Numbered from the stretch's first letter, positions 1 to 9,597 are shown. The stretch: DNA of 64,000 bases from Lachnospiraceae bacterium (GCA_017540605.1 JAFYAS010000057.1:31993-95992), one strand, 5' to 3'. Numbers and translations are program-made. Notes: generated from the letters alone by a model not told the origin.

Positions 1-2
1 AA

Positions 3-287
3 GACGGCAAGTTCACTATGTATTATTCCATAGGTGTAATAGAAAATGCTGTGCTTATTCCGAAGGATGCAGTGATCACAGAAAAGGAAAAGAATTCCGA
101 AAAGAACTATGTCTGGAGGATAGAAGAGGGAAATCTCGTAAAACAGTATGTGACAGTAGCTACGAATAAAGAGATGGGATTTGCCGATTATAAGGAGCAC
201 GCCTTAGATAATAGCTCAAGCTATTCAGTTATGTCGTATATCAAAGCAGGCCTGAAGGCCGGAGACCAAATAGCAGTACCGAAATAG
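3..287 (+). CDS. C-terminal end of a membrane-fusion (MacA/HlyD-like) efflux adaptor, partial
   Basis: The reading frame is open from the window edge, so only the last 94 residues are visible. The segment runs through a beta-rich stretch (IPKDAVITEKEKN, VWRIEEGNLVKQYVTVA) and ends in AGLKAGDQIAVPK. That pattern is typical of the last barrel of periplasmic or extracytoplasmic adaptors of ABC and RND pumps. It ends 8 bases before a large FtsX-type permease that two ATPase genes follow, so it most likely links the exporter to the outside of the membrane. The identification rests on the tail pattern and the neighbourhood. The true start lies upstream of the window. Confidence 0.7.
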   Translation, partial: DGKFTMYYSIGVIENAVLIPKDAVITEKEKNSEKNYVWRIEEGNLVKQYVTVATNKEMGFADYKEHALDNSSSYSVMSYIKAGLKAGDQIAVPK

Positions 288-295
288 GATAGGAT

Positions 296-3148
296 ATGTT
301 TACATTTATCAAAGGAAAAATGAAAAATAAGAGATGGCTCACTGTCTGTCAGATACTTGGCATGACATTTCTTATTGCTGCCATTTCTTCTCTTCCCATG
401 TTCTCAGCGGGTTCTGCGGACAGGCTTCTTTGGAGAGCTTTCAATAAAAGCATTGCAGAGAATAATACTAATCCTGCAGTGATATCGAGAACCGGAAGTG
501 TGAAACCCAAAAAGGATTCGGAGAATCTTAATGGCATTATGAAAAAGACCGGGGAATATGATGAAGTGTGGAGCAGATATCTGGATGGAATTGAAACCCT
601 TGCTTCGCAATCTATCATCGAACTCAATAAAAGATCCATGGTTGGAAGCTTTAACAAGGATAAGAAAACCTCATATCTAAATCAGGCAGTCTGGTTAGGT
701 GCTACTTATGTTCCTGAGCTTGAAGATCATATTGAGATAGTGGGAGGCGTAGGGCTTGATGAAGCTAATGTTGAAGATGATATCTATCCCTGTATCATTA
801 CCGACAGGGTTGCTGATTCCAACGGACTTTCCATAGGGATGCTCCTTCAATTCAAGGAGCTTCAATCGGTAGATGAGAATACACCCTACAAGGGACCAAG
901 ATTTATGGTGGTGGGTATATTTAAGGAAAAGGATCCAAGGGATGCATTCTGGTATGTGGAGCCCGGGAAATTTGAAAAGGAGATCTTTGTAAGTGGTGAG
1001 ACCTTTGATTCACTTTGCGGATTATTTGATGATGATGTAATATCCTATGAGATGTATCGTGTCCTTGATTTTAGGGACATTGATCACTCCAATGTAGATG
1101 ATGTTGCTTATTATCTCGGAGAATTCAAAAAGAAGGACAAGGGATTTGCTGATACGATCGAGCCGTTTATTGAAAGCTATAAAGAAGGCAAGAAGACTAT
1201 TGATATCACTCTTTTTGTGCTTGAGCTTCCTATCATAGGACTTTTGCTGGCATTTATCTATATGGTATCAAGTCAGATAGCTGATTCCGAGCGTTCGGAG
1301 ATAGCGTCTCTTAGAAGTCGAGGCCTTTCGAGAAAGCAGGTTCTTGCTCTTTATGGCGGAGAGGCCTTGATCATTGATCTGATCAGTATGATCTGTGGCC
1401 TTTTGTTTGGCGTGGTGCTTGCAAAGCTTGGGGCAGGAACGGTGGAATTTTTGAGGTTTTCAACTGAAGGTGTGGACATATATCGTCCGGTGCTTTCTAT
1501 GGGGCTATATGCATTTTTTGCTGCTATCCTTGGAAATATCTTTATGATGCTTCCTGCTCTTGAAATCTCTAAGGCATCTATAGTCGAGGTGAAGGCGGAG
1601 AATAATGCGGGGAAAAAGCCCTTCTGGGAAAAGTTCTTTGTTGATATAGCTCTTCTTGTTTTGTCCTTATATCTTTTAAAGAATTATTTAAAGCAGATAG
1701 AGAGTATCAGGCTAAGCGCTCTTATGGGAATCAAGACAGATCCTATGATCTTCGTTGATTCCGTGCTTTTCATTACTGCTTTTGGAATGGTCTCCTTGAG
1801 GCTTTCTCATTACCTTGTGATACTCATAGAAAAGCTTGGAAGATCCAAGAGAGATCCTGTTATGTATGCCTCTTTTTTGCAGATCACAAGAACCTTTAAA
1901 AAGCAGGGCTTTATCTCTGTATTTATTATCATAACTGTGGCTCTCGGAATCTTTGATGCCAATATCGCAAGAACCACCAACAAAAATCATAGCTACAGGA
2001 TCACCAATGATCTTGGAGCGGATGTGGTGATAAAGGAGCATTGGAACAAGGTTCGCTATAGGAATCCCGCAGAGAACAACAGGGATGAGTACTATTATAA
2101 TGAGCCTGACAGAGGAAGATTCAACAGTCTTGTTGAGGAGGGCTTGTTAGATGGATATACCGCTGTGATAAGAGACGAAAAAACAGTTGTAACGCTTGGA
2201 AACAAAAAGACTGAATGTACTCTAATGGGAATAAACACAAAGGAATTCGGAGAGCTTTCCAATAATGATTTTCCTGTTAAAAATGGGGTGCACTGGTATG
2301 AAGGTCTCAATGAGCTTGGCACCAAAAGAAATGGAGTGATCATTTCGAAAAATCTTGCCGCTCTTTTAGAGGTGAGTGTTGGGGATAGTATAAACCTCAC
2401 CAGGTATGGTGACGAGAGTGCATATGCTTCTATTGTTCTTGGAACTCTAAGTGGCAAGGTTGTGGCCATAGTTGATACCTTCCCTGGCTTTAAAAGCTAT
2501 ACCTATGAGGAGGGAGAGGAAAAGGAGAACTTCCTTGTGGTTGCTAATTACGCCATGGTAGAGAATGCCTTTCATATCTCGCCCTACGAGATTTGGGGAA
2601 GGTTAAAGAAGAATGATCCAAAAGCCATAAGAGATATATTGGACAATATGGATATACGACTTGATCTTCTGTCCTTTAGAGATGAGCTTGTTACAGAGAA
2701 GATGAACAGCTCACTTATACAGATCACCAATGGTATGTTTACATTAAGCTTTATGATAGCTCTTGTGGTATGTGGTATAGGATTTTTGATATTCCATATC
2801 ACATCTATCAGACAGAGGGAATTGTTGTTTGGCGTATATCGTGCTATGGGGCTTTCTGTCAAAGACATCAATAGAATGCTTATAAATGAACATGTTTTCA
2901 GTACTCTGATCTCGATAATCTCGGGAGTTTTGGTAGGCTTTTTATCAACCTTCCTTTTTGGAAAGCTTTTTGGAGTGGTTTATCTTCCTGAAAAACACAG
3001 TATTGATATTGCTATGTATTTTGAACCCTATGATATGGCAAAAGTTTTGGCGGTTGTACTATTGATGGTGTTTATATGCGGCTTTGTGCTTAGAAGGATA
3101 GTGAAGTCGCTTTCCATCACGGAGGCGCTTAAGCTTGGAGAGGAGTAG
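296..3148 (+). CDS. FtsX/MacB-like ABC transporter permease, 950 aa
   Basis: This is a large membrane permease. It has an N-terminal membrane segment (about residues 16-36), a long extracytoplasmic domain, and a first group of membrane helices beginning near residue 305 (LFVLELPIIGLLLAFIYMV). A second extracytoplasmic domain follows, then three C-terminal helices (about 815-835, 865-890, 915-935). Two FtsX-type domains are usual in MacB-like and LolCE-like permeases that export peptides or lipids or reshape the envelope, rather than importing nutrients. The motif SEIASLRSRGLSRKQV after the first helix is the typical FtsX coupling segment, and RELLFGVYRAMGLS is its second copy. The gene sits between an adaptor and two ATPases with 2-8 base gaps, so it is one operon. 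The substrate is unknown. Confidence 0.88.
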   Translation: MFTFIKGKMKNKRWLTVCQILGMTFLIAAISSLPMFSAGSADRLLWRAFNKSIAENNTNPAVISRTGSVKPKKDSENLNGIMKKTGEYDEVWSRYLDGIETLASQSIIELNKRSMVGSFNKDKKTSYLNQAVWLGATYVPELEDHIEIVGGVGLDEANVEDDIYPCIITDRVADSNGLSIGMLLQFKELQSVDENTPYKGPRFMVVGIFKEKDPRDAFWYVEPGKFEKEIFVSGETFDSLCGLFDDDVISYEMYRVLDFRDIDHSNVDDVAYYLGEFKKKDKGFADTIEPFIESYKEGKKTIDITLFVLELPIIGLLLAFIYMVSSQIADSERSEIASLRSRGLSRKQVLALYGGEALIIDLISMICGLLFGVVLAKLGAGTVEFLRFSTEGVDIYRPVLSMGLYAFFAAILGNIFMMLPALEISKASIVEVKAENNAGKKPFWEKFFVDIALLVLSLYLLKNYLKQIESIRLSALMGIKTDPMIFVDSVLFITAFGMVSLRLSHYLVILIEKLGRSKRDPVMYASFLQITRTFKKQGFISVFIIITVALGIFDANIARTTNKNHSYRITNDLGADVVIKEHWNKVRYRNPAENNRDEYYYNEPDRGRFNSLVEEGLLDGYTAVIRDEKTVVTLGNKKTECTLMGINTKEFGELSNNDFPVKNGVHWYEGLNELGTKRNGVIISKNLAALLEVSVGDSINLTRYGDESAYASIVLGTLSGKVVAIVDTFPGFKSYTYEEGEEKENFLVVANYAMVENAFHISPYEIWGRLKKNDPKAIRDILDNMDIRLDLLSFRDELVTEKMNSSLIQITNGMFTLSFMIALVVCGIGFLIFHITSIRQRELLFGVYRAMGLSVKDINRMLINEHVFSTLISIISGVLVGFLSTFLFGKLFGVVYLPEKHSIDIAMYFEPYDMAKVLAVVLLMVFICGFVLRRIVKSLSITEALKLGEE

Positions 3149-3150
3149 GA

Positions 3151-3852
3151 ATGGAAGTCGCGATAAAAGGAAAAGATATTGTAAAAGAATATAGAAGTGG
3201 CGATGGGGACAGCTTCTTTGCCCTCAACGGTGTGAATATAGAGATTCCAAAGGGAAAGCTTGCGATACTTAAGGGCAGATCCGGCTCCGGAAAGACCACC
3301 CTGTTAAATATTTTAAGCACTCTTGATGTGCCGACAAAAGGCGAAGTCCTTCTTGAAGGAGAAAGTATAGTGGGTTTATCCGAAAAGGACAAGGAAAGAT
3401 TAAGACGCTTAAGCTTCGGGTATGTATTTCAGGCTGTTGCTCTGATCCCTGTGATGAATGCATATGAAAATGTGGAATTCGCTCTAAAGCTTTCGGGATA
3501 TAAGAATCCTGATAAAAAAGAGGAGCTTACGAAGACGGAAAAGGATGAGAGGGTAAAGAGAGTTTTGTCTTTGGTTGGTATGGAAGAGAGAATGAAACAT
3601 TTTCCGGGACAGCTTTCCGGCGGTGAGCAGCAAAGGGTTGCGATAGCCAGGGCTATGGTGCATAAACCGAGAGTTATTTTTGCGGATGAGCCAACGGGAG
3701 CCTTGGATACTGATATGGGTATCAGGGTAGTGAAGCTTTTTAAGAGCATTATAAAAGAAGAACAGGTGACTATAGTTATGACAACACATGATCCCGGACT
3801 CATGGAGCTTGGCGATGTTGTGTTTGAGATGGAGGATGGAAGGATCCGATGA
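3151..3852 (+). CDS. ABC transporter ATP-binding protein (MacB/LolD-like)
   Basis: This 233-aa nucleotide-binding protein carries the full ABC set: Walker A GRSGSGKTT (about residues 41-49), signature LSGGEQQRVAIARAM, Walker B VIFADEPTGALD, and the switch histidine in TTHDP. ADEPTGALD is characteristic of the MacB/LolD subfamily that partners with FtsX-type permeases, and such a permease lies 2 bases upstream. It should energise that permease from the cytoplasm. Its stop overlaps the start of the next ATPase by four bases (ATGA), which indicates translational coupling. No anomaly is seen. Confidence 0.93.
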   Translation: MEVAIKGKDIVKEYRSGDGDSFFALNGVNIEIPKGKLAILKGRSGSGKTTLLNILSTLDVPTKGEVLLEGESIVGLSEKDKERLRRLSFGYVFQAVALIPVMNAYENVEFALKLSGYKNPDKKEELTKTEKDERVKRVLSLVGMEERMKHFPGQLSGGEQQRVAIARAMVHKPRVIFADEPTGALDTDMGIRVVKLFKSIIKEEQVTIVMTTHDPGLMELGDVVFEMEDGRIR

Positions 3853-4760
3853 GCTTTATCGAATGTGATGGTCTTGTGAAGATCTTTAAAACTGAAGAGA
3901 TAGAGGTAATGGCACTTCAGGGCCTTGATATGACTGTGGAAAAGGGTGAGCTTATCGCAGTCATAGGAAAAAGCGGAAGTGGAAAGTCCACCCTTATGAA
4001 CATAGTGGGAGGACTTGAAAAGCCTTCTGCGGGACGTGTGCTTGTGGATGGAGTGAACCTTTCCGAGCTTTCGGAAAAGGAGATGGATGCCTACAGGAAG
4101 AAGAGAGTGGGGTTTGTGTGGCAGAAGGCCGGAAGGAATCTTTTTGGCTTTTTGACCTCCAGGGATAATATCATTTCCGCCATGCAGTTTACAAAGCTTA
4201 AAAAAGCTGAGAAAGAAAAACGGGCGGATATGCTTTTGGAGCTTGTGGACATGACTAAAAAAGCCGATTCACTGCCTGCCAATATGTCGGGAGGCGAGCA
4301 GCAGAGGATCGGTATCGCAGTGGCTCTTGCCAATGATCCGGATATTCTTTTGGCTGACGAGCCTACGGGAGCTGTGGATTCCATGACCTCTGATATGATT
4401 TTTGATATGTTCAGAAAGCTAAACAAAGAGCTTGGCATTACTATAATCATAGTGACCCATGATAATTCCCTGGCTGCAAAAGTGGATAGGGTGCTAAGTA
4501 TATCTGACGGCAAGGTCAGCACCGAGAGTATCATAAAGGAACAGGTCAGAAAACGCTTAGAGGAGTTAAGCGGAGAGGAGTATTCTTTGGCGGAAGGGCT
4601 GTTTGACAATTCCCACGAAGAGTATTCTGTGCTCGACAAAGCGAGAAGACTTCAGTTATCCAAGGAAATGCTTGGTGCGGCAGGAATTTCTGGCAATAGA
4701 GTGAAGGTTTCATACAAGGATGGAAATATAGTGATAAGCGGTGAAAAAAGCAGTACTTGA
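3849..4760 (+). CDS. Second ABC transporter ATP-binding protein of the exporter operon
   Basis: A 303-aa ATPase with Walker A GKSGSGKST, signature MSGGEQQRIGIAVAL, Walker B LLADEPTGAVD and VTHDN. It is about 70 residues longer than its neighbour. The extra C-terminal part (RKRLEELSGEEYSLAEGL onward) is acidic and may be regulatory. Two different ATPases beside one double-FtsX permease suggest a heterodimeric motor, as in some peptide-resistance exporters. The gene starts inside the stop of the preceding ATPase, and a terminator hairpin overlaps its own stop codon, closing the operon. Confidence 0.92.
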   Translation: MSFIECDGLVKIFKTEEIEVMALQGLDMTVEKGELIAVIGKSGSGKSTLMNIVGGLEKPSAGRVLVDGVNLSELSEKEMDAYRKKRVGFVWQKAGRNLFGFLTSRDNIISAMQFTKLKKAEKEKRADMLLELVDMTKKADSLPANMSGGEQQRIGIAVALANDPDILLADEPTGAVDSMTSDMIFDMFRKLNKELGITIIIVTHDNSLAAKVDRVLSISDGKVSTESIIKEQVRKRLEELSGEEYSLAEGLFDNSHEEYSVLDKARRLQLSKEMLGAAGISGNRVKVSYKDGNIVISGEKSST

Positions 4761-4778
4761 CAAGGAGTACTGCTTTTT
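4744..4778 (+). terminator. Intrinsic terminator of the exporter operon
   Basis: A perfect 9-bp stem (AGCAGTACT at 4749-4757 with AGTACTGCT at 4766-4774) has an 8-nt loop and a T run. Flanking A and T runs lengthen the stem. The loop includes the stop codon of the upstream ATPase gene. Confidence 0.9.
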
Positions 4779-4836
4779 GTAGAATATTAACTCGTAGTTT
4801 TATGTCATTTTATAAAGAAAAAGGAGTGGTTTTTTC

Positions 4837-6141
4837 GTGGATCCCGATTCGGCGATACAACTTGGAGCGTTGGTAATACTCATCATACTGTCCGGATTTT
4901 TTTCATCTGCTGAGACAGCTTTTACAACGGTGAGTAAGCACAAGCTGACTGCAATGCTTGAAGAAGGCAATAAGAGAGCGGGAAGAGTGCTTGAGATCAT
5001 AGAGGATTCAAGCAAGCTGTTAAGCACCATTTTGATCGGAAACAATATAGTAAATATCGGAGCCTCTGCTTTGGCGACTGTCCTTGCCACAAGGCTTTGG
5101 GGCAACGCATTTATAGGAGTGATGTCAGGAATCCTTACCATCGTGATCCTCATTTTCGGTGAGATCACACCGAAGACCATCGCAAAGCAGAACAACGTCA
5201 AGCTCTCGCTTATTTATATCGATGTTATAAGAGGACTGATGTGGTTCCTTACCCCGGTCATTTGGATCATCAATGCCGTATGTAAGCTCATATTAAGGCT
5301 TATCGGCGTGGATCCGGAGAAGACTGAGACATTGACTGAAGGCGAGCTTATCACCATAGTAAATGCTTCTCATGAAGATGGCGTCATCGAAGAGGAAGAG
5401 AAAGAGATGATCACCAATGTGGTGGATTTTGGCGATGCTCTTGTGAAGGATGTTATGATCCCTCGAGTTGATATGGTGCTCTGTCCTGTGGATATTCCTT
5501 TTAATGAGCTTCTTGAACTTATCATGGAGAAGCAATATACAAGGATCCCTATATATGAGGAAAGCGTTGACAATGTGACAGGTATACTCAATATCAAGGA
5601 CTTTTTCTTCCTGTATGCAGAGAAGAAGGGAGAGGAGTTTGATATAAGGGATATTCTGCGTGATCCCTTCTTTACATTCGAGATGCAAAAGACCTCCGAC
5701 CTTATGGCTGAGATGAGAAAGGATTCCCAGTCCATAGCCATAGTCCTTGATGAATATGGAGTGACGGCCGGTCTTGTGACCATGGAGGATCTCGTAGAGG
5801 AGATAGTCGGTGAGATCAAGGACGAGTACGATGACGAGGAGAGAGAGACTCTTCGTGAGGTAGGGGAAAACATCTACGAGGCGGATGGATCCATGAAACT
5901 TGAAGATCTCAATGATGCTTTGGAGCTTGATATCCACTCGGAGGATTATGATTCAGTGGGTGGACATATGATAGAAATGCTTGAACATTTGCCAGAAGAG
6001 GGTGATACCGTGACTGAAGGAAATGTGACATTTACCGTTACAAGCATGGACAAGAACAGAACTGAGACTATACTTATAGAAATAAAACCCGAAGAGCCCA
6101 AAGAAGAAGCTTCGGAGGAAGAGGATAAAAAAGATGATTAG
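4837..6141 (+). CDS. CNNM/CorC-family (HlyC/TlyC-like) membrane protein
   Basis: The 434-aa product has an N-terminal DUF21 membrane domain with three to four helices (about residues 8-30, 60-85, 90-115, 125-150). Two CBS motifs follow (about 205-325), then a C-terminal CorC_HlyC domain. The line ITPKTIAKQ and the sequence VKDVMIPRVDMV are hallmarks of the family. Relatives act in Mg2+/Co2+ efflux or resistance; the old hemolysin name is historical. A GTG start at 4837 is supported by AAGGAG at 4821-4826. The end overlaps the ABC-F gene by 8 bases, so the two are probably cotranscribed. The C-terminus is strongly acidic. Confidence 0.92.
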   Translation: MDPDSAIQLGALVILIILSGFFSSAETAFTTVSKHKLTAMLEEGNKRAGRVLEIIEDSSKLLSTILIGNNIVNIGASALATVLATRLWGNAFIGVMSGILTIVILIFGEITPKTIAKQNNVKLSLIYIDVIRGLMWFLTPVIWIINAVCKLILRLIGVDPEKTETLTEGELITIVNASHEDGVIEEEEKEMITNVVDFGDALVKDVMIPRVDMVLCPVDIPFNELLELIMEKQYTRIPIYEESVDNVTGILNIKDFFFLYAEKKGEEFDIRDILRDPFFTFEMQKTSDLMAEMRKDSQSIAIVLDEYGVTAGLVTMEDLVEEIVGEIKDEYDDEERETLREVGENIYEADGSMKLEDLNDALELDIHSEDYDSVGGHMIEMLEHLPEEGDTVTEGNVTFTVTSMDKNRTETILIEIKPEEPKEEASEEEDKKDD

Positions 6142-7771
6142 TGCTAATAATGTATCACTCAGATACGGAAAGAAGATTTTGTTTGAGGAGGTGAACATCA
6201 AGTTCTCTCCCGGAAACTGTTACGGATTGATCGGTGCCAATGGTGCCGGAAAGTCAACATTTTTAAAGATACTCTCAGGAGAATTAGAGCCCAACAAGGG
6301 CGATGTGACCATGGATCCCGGTGAGAGACTTTCAGTCCTCAAGCAGGATCACTTCCAATATGATGATTTTACAGTACTTGATACCGTCATCATGGGAAAT
6401 AAGCGTCTTTATGACATTATGAAGGAGAAGGACGAGATATATGCCAAGGAAGACTTCACCGATGAAGACGGCGAGAAGGCTGCAAATCTTGAGGCTGAGT
6501 TCGCTGAGATGAACGGCTGGGAGGCTGAATCTGATGCAGCTACACTTCTTAACGGTCTCGGAGTTGAAACAGAATATCATTATATGATGATGAGAGAGCT
6601 TGAGGCATCCGTAAAGGTGAAGGTATTGCTTGCTCAGGCACTTTTTGGTAATCCTGACAACCTTCTTTTGGATGAGCCTACCAACCATTTGGATCTCGAC
6701 GCTATAGCTTGGCTTGAGGAGTTCCTCATTAACTTTGACAATACGGTTATTGTGGTTTCTCACGACCGTTACTTTCTTAATAAAGTTTGCACACAGATCG
6801 CTGACCTTGATTATTCAAAGATCCAGCTTTATGCCGGAAACTATGACTTCTGGTATGAGTCAAGCCAGTTGATGATCAAGCAGATGAAGGAAGCTAACAA
6901 GAAGAAGGAAGAGAAGATCAAGGAATTGCAGGAGTTCATTCAGCGATTCTCCGCAAATGCTTCAAAGTCAAAGCAGGCTACCTCAAGAAAGCGTGCTTTG
7001 GAGAAGATCCAGCTTGACGATATGAAGCCTTCCAGCAGAAAATATCCTTATATAGACTTCCGTCCCAATCGTGAGATAGGAAATGAAGTGCTTACTGTAG
7101 AGGGTATCTCGAAGACAATAGATGGAGTAAAGGTCCTTGACAACATTTCATTTACCGTAGGACACGACGACAAGATCGCCTTTGTAGGTCCCAATACCAT
7201 AGCAACAACAACCCTCTTCCAGATACTTGCGGGAGAGCTTGAGCCGGATGAGGGTACATACAAGTGGGGTGTGACCACATCACAGGGCTATTTCCCCAAG
7301 GACAATACAAAGGAATTCGACAATGATCTTATTATAGTAGATTGGCTTACACAGTTTTCTGAAGAGAAGGATGCAACCTATGTAAGAGGCTTCCTTGGGC
7401 GTATGCTCTTTGCCGGTGAGGACGGAGTAAAGAAGGTTAAGGTATTATCCGGTGGTGAGAAGGTGCGTTGTCTCCTTTCAAAGCTAATGATCATGGGCGC
7501 AAACTGCCTGATCCTTGATGAGCCCACCAACCACTTGGATATGGAGTCGATAACGGCCTTGAACAACGGTGTTATCAAGTTCCCGGGTGTGATACTCTTT
7601 GCTTCACAGGATCATCAGTTCATCCAGACAACTGCAAATCGTATCATGGAGATCACTCCAAACGGACTTATAGACAAAATGACTACCTATGACGAATATC
7701 TTGAGAATGATGAGCTGGCTAGAAAGAGACAGGTTATGAATCTTGACAAGGATAAGGAAGAGAATGATTAA
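6134..7771 (+). CDS. ABC-F family ATPase with one degenerate ATP site
   Basis: This is a soluble 545-aa protein with two ABC domains in tandem and no membrane segments. A charged coiled linker (about residues 245-290) joins them, as in translation-associated ABC-F proteins. Domain 1 has an intact Walker A (GANGAGKS, 34-41), Walker B LLLDEPTNHLD and switch histidine 210, but its signature reads LEASVKVKV instead of LSGG. Domain 2 has a good signature (LSGGE, 438-442) and Walker B. Its Walker A, however, reads GPNTIATTT with Thr358 in place of the catalytic lysine, and its switch position is Gln492. In the head-to-tail dimer these changes all fall in the same composite ATP site. The ATG at 6134 overlaps the previous gene. 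Confidence 0.9.
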   Translation: MISANNVSLRYGKKILFEEVNIKFSPGNCYGLIGANGAGKSTFLKILSGELEPNKGDVTMDPGERLSVLKQDHFQYDDFTVLDTVIMGNKRLYDIMKEKDEIYAKEDFTDEDGEKAANLEAEFAEMNGWEAESDAATLLNGLGVETEYHYMMMRELEASVKVKVLLAQALFGNPDNLLLDEPTNHLDLDAIAWLEEFLINFDNTVIVVSHDRYFLNKVCTQIADLDYSKIQLYAGNYDFWYESSQLMIKQMKEANKKKEEKIKELQEFIQRFSANASKSKQATSRKRALEKIQLDDMKPSSRKYPYIDFRPNREIGNEVLTVEGISKTIDGVKVLDNISFTVGHDDKIAFVGPNTIATTTLFQILAGELEPDEGTYKWGVTTSQGYFPKDNTKEFDNDLIIVDWLTQFSEEKDATYVRGFLGRMLFAGEDGVKKVKVLSGGEKVRCLLSKLMIMGANCLILDEPTNHLDMESITALNNGVIKFPGVILFASQDHQFIQTTANRIMEITPNGLIDKMTTYDEYLENDELARKRQVMNLDKDKEEND

Positions 7772-7947
7772 GCTCGAATGCCGCTAGATCCGCATATAGC
7801 TTAATAATATTGTAACATTTGTCAGATTTTTTATTCATATACGATACATTATGGCAATATTTTGTAATGTTTATGGCTTTTTTGTGTCCTGGACAAAATA
7901 AAAAGTGCAAAATCTACAAAAAAGACTAAAAAAAACTAAAAAAACAC

Positions 7948-7976
7948 TTGCAAAATTATATATAATGTCCTATAAT
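7948..7976 (+). promoter_or_regulatory. Sigma-A type promoter of the first sugar ABC operon
   Basis: The -35 box is TTGCAA at 7948-7953 and the -10 box is TATAAT at 7971-7976, separated by exactly 17 bases. The A/T-rich run just upstream resembles an UP element. Transcription would begin near 7983, leaving a leader of about 145 nt before the GTG start at 8128. The gene-free stretch 7772-8127 holds this promoter, a palindrome and otherwise no gene. Confidence 0.85.
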
Positions 7977-7992
7977 CAATTTTAGTTTTGAG

Positions 7993-8007
7993 TAGTCAAT
8001 TTGACTA
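7993..8007 (+). promoter_or_regulatory. Palindromic operator candidate, TAGTCAA-N-TTGACTA
   Basis: This is a perfect 7+7 inverted repeat with a one-base centre. It begins about 10 bases after the predicted transcription start, a standard place for a repressor to block initiation. The regulator is not in the window. It does not match the usual cre consensus closely. Confidence 0.6.
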
Positions 8008-8127
8008 ATCAAAATTTTCACAAGGAACCAACAGTTCTAAAGACTGTAAATATAAAGGTTCAAAAAATCTATTTTACCCATGGCACAAGCCTTGGGAATA
8101 CACACAACTCAAAAGGAGGGTTTTTTT

Positions 8128-9597
8128 GTGAAGAAATTCAAGAAGGTAGTAACTCTTTCACTTGCTCTTGCAATGGGTCTTTCCCTTGTAGCTTGTGGTG
8201 GTGGAGATGATACTACAACAACAGAGGCACCTAAGGATGGCGAGACAACAGCAGCTGAGGATACTACAGCAGCTGATGGCGAGGATACTACAGCAGCAGA
8301 CGCTGAGGATACTACAGCAGCTGAGGCTGAAGTAGAGAAGCCCGACATCGCTAACGATGGTAAGGTTCTTAACATCGCTTGTTGGAATGAGGAGTTCAAG
8401 TCACGTCTTGAGGATCACTATCCCGGATACGAGAAGGTTGATGCAACTCATGGTAAGATCGGTGATATCGATGTAGTATTCACCATCACTCCTTCTGATG
8501 ACAACGCTTATCAGAACAACCTTGACGCTAACCTCCCCGACAATGCTAACAAGCCTGAGGATGAGAGAATCGACCTCTTCCTCGTTGAGGCAGATTACGC
8601 TCTTAAGTATGTAGATGAGGATGTTACTCTTCCTGTTACCGATCTTGGTATCACAATGGATGAGCTTTCAAATCAGTATCAGTATACTAAGGACGTTATG
8701 ACAGCTTCTGACGGATCACTTAAGGGTGTTTCATGGCAGGGATGTCCCGGTACTCTTATCTACAATCGTGAGATTGCTAAGGATGTATGGGGAACAGATG
8801 ATCCTGCTGAGGTAGGTGCTAAGCTCGATTCATGGGAGAAGTACTATGCAGCAGCTGCTGAGGTACAGGCTAAGGGTTACCTTATGCAGTCTACTACAAA
8901 CGATTCATTCCGTGTATACTCTAACAACGCTACTAAGCTTTGGGTAGACGATTCACTCAATCTTCAGATTGATGACGGTATCATGGAGTGGGTTGACAAG
9001 TCTAAGGCAATGGTAGATGCTAAGCAGACTACTACAAATGATCTCTGGTCAGACGATTGGAACAAGGGAATGTATCCTGATGGAAAGACATTCTGCTACT
9101 TTGGTCCCGCTTGGTTGATCAACTTCTGTATGCATGCTGATGACGACGCTTCTGTAGCTGCTAAGGGCGGCTGGGGCGCTTGCGAAGGTCCTCAGGGATT
9201 CTACTGGGGTGGTACATGGATTACTGCTGCTAAGGGAACAGATAATCCTGCACTTATCGCTGACATCATCAGAAAGCTCACCACAGATGAGACAATCATG
9301 ACAGATATCGTTAAGAAGGATTCAGACTTCGTTAACAACAAGCCCGCTATGGAGAAGGCTGCTACAGACGATTCATTCGCATTCGCTGTATTCGGTGGCC
9401 AGAATCCTCTTGCTATGTATGCAGCAGGTGCTGATAAGATCGCTCTTCATCAGTCAGCATACGATCAGGGTTGTAACGAGGAGTTCCAGAAGGCTATGAA
9501 GAACTACTTCGATGGTAACGCTTCTAAGGAAGAGGCACTTTCACAGTTCTACAAGGCTGTTAAGGAGAAGTATCCTGAGCTTAATGTACCCGAGTAA
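8128..9597 (+). CDS. Sugar ABC transporter substrate-binding lipoprotein
   Basis: This extracellular binding protein (489 aa) belongs to the family-1 solute-binding proteins for oligosaccharides. The GTG at 8128 is chosen because AAAGGAGGG lies just before it and because the product then begins with a lipoprotein signal: MKKFKK, a hydrophobic stretch, and lipobox LVAC with Cys23. An in-frame ATG at 8080 would spoil that signal. A repeated acidic linker (EDTTAA units, about residues 25-70) spaces the binding domain from the membrane. The two permeases that follow complete the importer, with no ATPase nearby; such systems often share a MsmK-like ATPase. A terminator hairpin after this gene probably lowers permease expression relative to the binding protein. 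A near-copy exists at 14608-15980. Confidence 0.93.
   Translation: MKKFKKVVTLSLALAMGLSLVACGGGDDTTTTEAPKDGETTAAEDTTAADGEDTTAADAEDTTAAEAEVEKPDIANDGKVLNIACWNEEFKSRLEDHYPGYEKVDATHGKIGDIDVVFTITPSDDNAYQNNLDANLPDNANKPEDERIDLFLVEADYALKYVDEDVTLPVTDLGITMDELSNQYQYTKDVMTASDGSLKGVSWQGCPGTLIYNREIAKDVWGTDDPAEVGAKLDSWEKYYAAAAEVQAKGYLMQSTTNDSFRVYSNNATKLWVDDSLNLQIDDGIMEWVDKSKAMVDAKQTTTNDLWSDDWNKGMYPDGKTFCYFGPAWLINFCMHADDDASVAAKGGWGACEGPQGFYWGGTWITAAKGTDNPALIADIIRKLTTDETIMTDIVKKDSDFVNNKPAMEKAATDDSFAFAVFGGQNPLAMYAAGADKIALHQSAYDQGCNEEFQKAMKNYFDGNASKEEALSQFYKAVKEKYPELNVPE

Noticed and set aside
8001..8210. 69-codon frame before the lipoprotein gene
   Set aside because: It overlaps the lipoprotein start in another frame, begins in the operator palindrome and lacks a ribosome site.
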